Shown here: piece after piece, positions 6,957 to 9,902 of the stretch
Layout: each line of letters opens with the position of its first letter
Position numbering within the stretch: the first letter of the stretch is position 1
Assembly (NCBI GenBank): GCA_964437735.1
Contig: CAYTID010000081.1
Span: 1-9,902 of the forward strand
Reading direction: 5' to 3'
From: CAYTID01 sp964437735
Lineage (GTDB): Bacteria > Bacteroidota > Ignavibacteria > UBA10030 > BY39
Length of the DNA: 9,902 nt
Program-made: the position numbers and the translations under genes
The notes under the pieces: model-generated
Seen by the model: only the letters and a program-made list of their open reading frames with translations
Told to the model about the DNA's origin: nothing
The model's database searches: none

Positions 6957-7356
6957 ATTTGTTTTCTGATTGTTAATATTTGCATTAACTTAAAACAATT
7001 TATGAATAATATTTTGTAAACTCAAAAAATTTTTCGTCTGGCTATTCAGAAATAGATTGACAACATCAGTCAAAAATTGATTTTATTTGTGATGTTCTTC
7101 ATGCCAAGCTAATGGCGTATAACGGCTGAGTGTATGTGCCGTAAGGGATTGCGGGGCAGTTTCCTGTCCACCGACACGAAAGTTTGAGCGGGCTACAACG
7201 CTTGAAAACCCACTGAACCGCTTATGGCATATACACTTTGTTAGAGGTTCGTTGTTTTTCATAAATCCGTCTGTATTTATTTTTTCCCCAGTCGGATTTT
7301 GGTTTTCTTTAAAGTCTAACAAAATTATATTCTTGCCCTTGAAGTTAAATAAAGAA
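6957..7356. other. Intergenic region holding an attC-like element and a hairpin
   Basis: No gene is supported here. 6957-7116 is AT-rich and contains only the upstream region of the small membrane-protein gene. 7117-7246 is the attC-like element. 7247-7320 contains a hairpin with an 11-bp stem (7263-7273 with 7289-7299, one mismatch) and ends in GTCTAAC (7314-7320). 7321-7356 is the immediate downstream region of the PF06695-like gene. Confidence 0.55.
7117..7246 (-). repeat. attC-like recombination site, copy 1
   Basis: The 130-bp element has outer ends GTATAAC (7117-7123) and GTTAGAG (7240-7246). The arms 7128-7140 and 7226-7238 can pair over 13 positions, with two G-T wobbles and no mismatch. 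Its centre (GATTGCGGGGCA..., GCTTGAAAAC and CCACTGAACCGC at 7210-7221) recurs in copy 2 although the arms differ in sequence. Size, end sequences, palindromic arms and position after a gene on the same strand match integron attC sites (RYYYAAC...GTTRRRY), with small deviations from that consensus at both ends. The strand given is the transcription direction of the cassettes. An intergenic repeat of other origin remains possible. Confidence 0.6.
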
Positions 7357-7806
7357 TTATCCTAGTATTGAGATGCCGAATTCTATTGATAGTGCTATTA
7401 TTAGTCCGGTTACTCCAACACTTACTGCACTAAATATCCAAAGTTTAGCGCGATTATACTTTAATGCTTTTGCTATTACTCCCATTGTCCAAACACCAGC
7501 TAAAGGGGTGAGAAAAATAATAAACCAATAACCGTGGTTTTCAATGCGGTTTTTCCATTTTTTATTTTGATTTCTATCAATGAGTTTTCTCATAAAATTA
7601 AATCTTAGCAGCCATTGATAAAATAAGTCAATAAAAGGGATAACCATCCAGTTTCCCAATGAAGCCCAAAAAAAAGCATCAAACCAGTTTAATCCTGCTG
7701 CAAAACCTGCAGGAACAGCAATATAAATCTCAAAGTAAGGAAAAAATCCTACAAACCAAGTGGATAATGCGGCACCAATATATTTAATTAATTCAATATT
7801 TTCCAT
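7357..7806 (-). CDS. Small multi-pass membrane protein, PF06695 (putative small multidrug export) type
   Basis: A 149-aa integral membrane protein. It opens with FVGFFPYFEIYIAVPAGFAAGL (residues 19-40, E26 in the position of the 'P.vElR.aiPl' motif), has LGNWMVIPFIDLFYQWLL (50-67), a basic cytoplasmic stretch (RKLIDRNQNKKWKNR, 73-87), then FIIFLTPLAGVWTMGVIAKAL (95-115, with PLAG in place of 'PlpGtG') and a last helix 122-145. This order is what I know of the Sm_multidrug_ex family PF06695. The drug-export label of that family is weakly supported, so no substrate should be assumed. The ATG at 7806 has no Shine-Dalgarno. It lies between the DUF2971 gene and attC-like copy 1 and is co-oriented with both neighbouring cassette genes, so it may itself be a captured gene. 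Confidence 0.85.
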   Translation of the reverse strand: MENIELIKYIGAALSTWFVGFFPYFEIYIAVPAGFAAGLNWFDAFFWASLGNWMVIPFIDLFYQWLLRFNFMRKLIDRNQNKKWKNRIENHGYWFIIFLTPLAGVWTMGVIAKALKYNRAKLWIFSAVSVGVTGLIIALSIEFGISILG

Positions 7807-7928
7807 TATACTTATTTGTTATAAATATTTTGTTCTGTTTTCAATTTTTCATCTGTTTCAAAAGAATGTCAAACACTTAATTGTCAAAAATTATTTGCTG
7901 TTTTTGTGTCTAGTTACAATGACCGCTT
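7807..7928 (-). other. Probable remnant of an attC-like site after the DUF2971 gene
   Basis: Read on the minus strand, the DUF2971 cassette ends in GCATAAC (7935-7929), followed by AAGCGGTCATTG. The last part weakly resembles the inverse of the conserved centre (GCGGTTCAGTGG) of copies 1 and 2. No complementary arm or closing GTT box with matching sequence follows before the next gene, so if this was an attC-like site its body has been deleted. The remaining AT-rich sequence must contain the promoter of the PF06695-like gene, which I could not pin down. Confidence 0.3.
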
Positions 7929-7949
7929 GTTATGCGCAGCATTGGCGTT

Positions 7950-8735
7950 TTAGATAGCAACGATTTCAAGTCCAAATTGCCTCTTTCTCAGTCGGGCTTG
8001 TTTGAAGACAAGGTGATTATAGCCGTTGTCTTTTGCCAACTTCTGAATGCGTGCGATTTCGGTATTGGGAGTCCGCCACCCAAAGATGATCTCAACAAGT
8101 GATTCCTTCTTGAAAGAGTGTGGTCCCGTGGAGTTTTTGACAACACGAACTTCATCTTCGTATTTCCAATCGCATGACTTTGTCCGAATTAATGGTGTAA
8201 CTGGGTCAGAAGAATCAGCAATGTGATTATAGTCTGGATAATCTGCTTGGTATATTACGTTCAAAGGGAAGATGAAGAATCCCGGATCATTCAAAACGTC
8301 GAAGGTCAAAACACATCCCTTGTGATAATCTGAATAGTGTGACCAGAGTAAAACATTATCGTTAACCCTGCTGAAGCAAACAATGCCACGCCGTTCGAGA
8401 ACCTTCCGTACATTATCATTTACGAGTTGATGAAATCTATCCTTATCACTTGAAGCATAATTGACAAGCAATTCGATCACGTCTGGTGCAGTTCCGTTGG
8501 GCATCTTCGATGAGATATACTTCTTTATATCGTCTACCGAATTGCTATTCTCGACTTCGATGTTACAATCAAATGGATCATTGAATTCCGTGCCTTTCGA
8601 GAACCAGAGTTCATTTTTGAAAAGAATGTCATCGAAGTACTGGTTAATGGGACGATAACGAAAAATGAGCTGAGGCAATTTGGCTTGATGCACCATCAAC
8701 ACGACTAATTTCTCTAGTTTCTCTTTATCATTCAT
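7950..8735 (-). CDS. DUF2971 family protein
   Basis: A 261-aa soluble protein. The DUF2971 (PF11185) landmarks are in order: FRYRPINQYFDDILFKNELW (25-44), FSKGTEFNDPFD (45-56, the FNDPFD signature), CFSRVNDNVLLWSHYSDYHKG (120-140, the usual 'CFS...n.lMWsHYa..HkG'), WKYEDEVR (190-197) and an EIIFGW segment (215-220). The molecular function is not known; conserved acidic and His residues suggest an enzyme. The start is unusually well marked: a perfect AGGAGG at 8745-8750, nine bases before the ATG at 8735, where neighbouring minus-strand genes have none. The gene is bounded by its own 19-bp inverted repeats and is probably cassette-borne. The strong ribosome binding site fits a cassette gene that must be translated from an external or minimal promoter. 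Confidence 0.92.
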   Translation of the reverse strand: MNDKEKLEKLVVLMVHQAKLPQLIFRYRPINQYFDDILFKNELWFSKGTEFNDPFDCNIEVENSNSVDDIKKYISSKMPNGTAPDVIELLVNYASSDKDRFHQLVNDNVRKVLERRGIVCFSRVNDNVLLWSHYSDYHKGCVLTFDVLNDPGFFIFPLNVIYQADYPDYNHIADSSDPVTPLIRTKSCDWKYEDEVRVVKNSTGPHSFKKESLVEIIFGWRTPNTEIARIQKLAKDNGYNHLVFKQARLRKRQFGLEIVAI

Positions 8736-8744
8736 TGAATATTA

Positions 8745-8750
8745 CCTCCT
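8745..8750 (-). promoter_or_regulatory. Perfect Shine-Dalgarno AGGAGG of the DUF2971 gene
   Basis: AGGAGG on the minus strand lies nine bases upstream of the ATG at 8735 and decides this start over the second in-frame-looking ATG at 8731, which is out of frame. It contrasts with the weak or absent sites of the other minus-strand genes here. Confidence 0.85.
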
Positions 8751-8764
8751 GTCGCCAATGTTGC

Positions 8765-8896
8765 GCATAACGTTTTGCAGCTACCCGAAGGTGGCGATTT
8801 CGGAGCACTTCACTGTCAACCAAGCACAAACTTTCATAGAAGCACAAAGCTTGAATTAACCACTGAACCGCCACTTTTGGGTAGGTGCTGTTAGCA
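8765..8896 (-). repeat. attC-like recombination site, copy 2
   Basis: The outer boxes are GCATAAC (8765-8771) and GTTAGCA (8890-8896). Arms 8777-8796 and 8869-8888 pair at 17 of 20 positions, and two of the other three are G-T wobbles. The centre is clearly homologous to copy 1 (GATTTCGGAGCA..., GCTTGAA, and the identical CCACTGAACCGC at 8860-8871), while the arms are unrelated to those of copy 1. The left arm has four more unpaired bases next to the box than the right, an asymmetry also typical of folded attC sites. It lies directly after the stop codon of the gene at 8904-9806, in the same orientation as copy 1. Confidence 0.65.
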
Positions 8897-9850
8897 GCCG
8901 TATTTATTTTGTTAAGTCGTCCCATTTTACTTCAAGTCCTACAGATTTTACTTTGGCTTTAATGTAGTCAATTGCAATTTGCTCACAATTTTTAAAGCGG
9001 TAATAATGCAGAGTTCCTTTAACTATTAATTTGATAAATTCATAGTATTGAATTCCGTAATCCAAATGATTGAAAGCTTTCCAAAGATTTACAGCAGGAA
9101 TAAAATGCTTGTCAAACTCTCTTATGTCTATGCGACAATCGTTTTGGTCAAAAAATACAGAAGTAGTCCAATATATTTCATATAGTTCGTCTGCTTTTAT
9201 TATCCCAATAAATTTGTCTTTTGTGATTTGGTTAAGCTGGTCAACGAAACTTTTATTACAGAAAACCCTTGGACCCTTGCCTGACTTTTCTAAATAAACA
9301 GCTTCTACTAAGGCAGTTCCGGTCAAGTTTGTAAGTGGTGATATATTGTTATTTACAATAGAATTAACTGTCAAGTTAGCAACGTTTCCAAAACTGATAC
9401 CGCCACGAAATAAAACAGGATACCTATTTACTTTAATTCGTCTTGTTTCTGTTAAGCTAACAATTTCAGGAATTGTTGTTTCCAAAGGGTTTGCTGGATT
9501 GTCAGGGTGGGAATACTGGTTAGCATTAATCAGGAAAGAATGAGAAAGTAAATGAGCTACTTGTTTTACAAATTTATCTGGGTCTGAAGAAGTAATGAAT
9601 ATAGAGTCACTAAAAGGCAAAAGCGTTTCAAAACTGTCAGCACAAATTTCTTCCGCAGTCGTCAAAAGGGTTGGGTGAATTGTAGCATCAGTTACTTTGT
9701 TATTAACTATTATTTGATAGTCAGAAATTAATTCTATCGCACCATTTGTGTCTTTTAGTGCAACTTGTCCAAAACCTAAAAGGTCTAAAAATGCTACTGT
9801 TTTCATTCGTGTTTTGTCTTGTTTGTATCGTCAGTTAATATGGCTGCTAA
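8771..9850 (-). mobile_element. Putative gene cassette carrying the cyclase-like gene plus its attC-like site
   Basis: GTTAGCAGCCGTATT (8890-8904) and AATATGGCTGCTAAC (9837-9851) are inverted repeats, 14 of 15 matching, flanking one gene. If the cassette is cut between G and TT at 9851/9850 and at 8771/8770 and closed, copy 2 becomes one long palindrome in which both the box and the arm are complementary. In the linear array the box from the next cassette does not fit as well. This is exactly how integron cassettes behave. The predicted circle is 1080 bp. No integrase is visible, so mobility is inferred only. Confidence 0.55.
8904..9806 (-). CDS. Uncharacterised protein resembling class III nucleotidyl cyclases
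   Basis: A 300-aa soluble protein without signal or membrane segment. It begins VAFLDLLGFGQ (4-14), then PFSDSIFIT (64-72), VLFRGGISFGNV (131-142), GTALVEAVYLEKSGKGPRVF (163-182). In class III adenylate/guanylate cyclases the corresponding series is 'F.DivGFt', 'GD.i.a', 'R.GI..G.v' and 'G..Vn.AarLe', with two metal-binding Asp (here D8 and D67 as candidates). The later Asn/Arg catalytic pair cannot be placed, so it may be inactive or use another nucleotide chemistry. I recall similar unnamed bacterial proteins but no function. The ATG at 9806 has no clear Shine-Dalgarno. It is bounded by private inverted repeats and followed directly by attC-like copy 2. The coding call is firm; the fold is tentative. 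Confidence 0.85.
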   Translation of the reverse strand: MKTVAFLDLLGFGQVALKDTNGAIELISDYQIIVNNKVTDATIHPTLLTTAEEICADSFETLLPFSDSIFITSSDPDKFVKQVAHLLSHSFLINANQYSHPDNPANPLETTIPEIVSLTETRRIKVNRYPVLFRGGISFGNVANLTVNSIVNNNISPLTNLTGTALVEAVYLEKSGKGPRVFCNKSFVDQLNQITKDKFIGIIKADELYEIYWTTSVFFDQNDCRIDIREFDKHFIPAVNLWKAFNHLDYGIQYYEFIKLIVKGTLHYYRFKNCEQIAIDYIKAKVKSVGLEVKWDDLTK

Positions 9851-9902
9851 CGTCCTGCAAAAATACGCAATACTTTTGTGAACTCTTATAGACAAATTTT
9901 AT
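9845..9902 (-). repeat. Possible attC-like site, copy 3, cut by the window edge
   Basis: TGCTAAC (9845-9851) is followed by GTCCTGCAAAAATACGC, in the place and with the same start (TAAC-G-T) as the left box and arm of copy 2. Only one arm is inside the window, so complementarity cannot be tested, and I do not see the conserved centre in the remaining bases. Confidence 0.3.

Larger units (their letters stand above)
7929..8770 (-). mobile_element. Putative gene cassette carrying the DUF2971 gene
   Basis: GTTATGCGCAGCATTGGCG (7929-7947) and CGCCAATGTTGCGCATAAC (8753-8771) are inverted repeats, 18 of 19 matching. They sit 2 bp from the DUF2971 stop codon and 17 bp from its start, with nothing else inside. 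In an integron cassette the 5' end (TTRRRY...) and the 3' R'' box (...RYYYAAC) come from one attC site and are complementary in this way. The other common explanation, the terminal inverted repeats of a transposon, is unlikely because no transposase is present and the ends coincide with the attC-like boxes. The attC body on its 3' side looks truncated. Confidence 0.55.

Noticed and set aside
7263..7299. Terminator of the PF06695-like gene
   Set aside because: The hairpin is not followed by a T-run on the minus strand and has a 16-base loop; left as an unexplained hairpin.
7083..7322. 79-codon minus-strand frame starting at TTG
   Set aside because: Most of it is the translation of attC-like copy 1; the same kind of frame through copy 2 (8728-8925) gives an unrelated peptide, so neither appears to be coding.
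7929..8771. Insertion sequence with 19-bp terminal inverted repeats
   Set aside because: No transposase inside, no target duplication, and the ends coincide with attC-like boxes; the cassette reading explains more.
8728..8925. 65-codon minus-strand frame
   Set aside because: Spans copy 2 and the DUF2971 ribosome binding site; explained by the palindromic element.

Overview
The window looks like chromosomal DNA from the Ignavibacteria/Bacteroidota-Chlorobi side of the bacterial tree. The main clue is the C-terminus of the large secreted cytochrome: a 'NFPNPFNPST...' FlgD-like/type IX secretion (T9SS) sorting domain preceded by an 'LPVQIASFSA...NNYGFFVQRR' beta-sandwich. Weak or absent Shine-Dalgarno sequences at several starts and AT-rich intergenic DNA fit this. 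The assignment rests on recalled family features, not on a search.

Layout. Positions 1-602 (minus) hold the N-terminal part of an exported DUF1207-like protein that runs off the left edge. It is divergent from gdhA (826-2166, plus), a class I hexameric glutamate dehydrogenase that ends in a clear intrinsic terminator. Next is a secreted protein with five CXXCH haem motifs and a T9SS-type C-terminus (2322-4619, plus), again with its own terminator. A minus-strand pair follows: a PlsC-like acyltransferase with a variant catalytic motif (5303-6106) and a GNAT acetyltransferase (4877-5299), 3 bp apart. Just downstream of them lies a decayed fragment of a metallo-beta-lactamase-fold gene. A MITE-like inverted-repeat element (6222-6413) and a small four-helix membrane protein (6534-6956, minus) complete the ordinary chromosomal part.

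The right third (about 7115-9902) is different. Three unrelated minus-strand genes follow one another: a PF06695-like membrane protein, a DUF2971 protein, and a 300-aa protein resembling class III nucleotidyl cyclases. They are separated by 130-bp elements with TAAC...GTTA ends, variable but mutually complementary arms, and a shared centre containing CCACTGAACCGC. The DUF2971 and cyclase-like genes each sit between their own private inverted repeats (18/19 and 14/15 matches) that start exactly at GTTATGC or GTTAGCA. This is the arrangement expected of integron gene cassettes: R' comes from the neighbouring cassette, and a full palindrome forms only in the circular cassette. I read this as a cassette array with atypical attC-like sites and no integrase in view. 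It is the most interesting part of the window.

Functional links. gdhA (nitrogen/glutamate) and the surface multihaem cytochrome (electron transfer) are monocistronic housekeeping or respiratory genes. The acyltransferase/GNAT pair is probably one transcription unit. The cassette genes share no obvious pathway, as expected for a captured gene pool.
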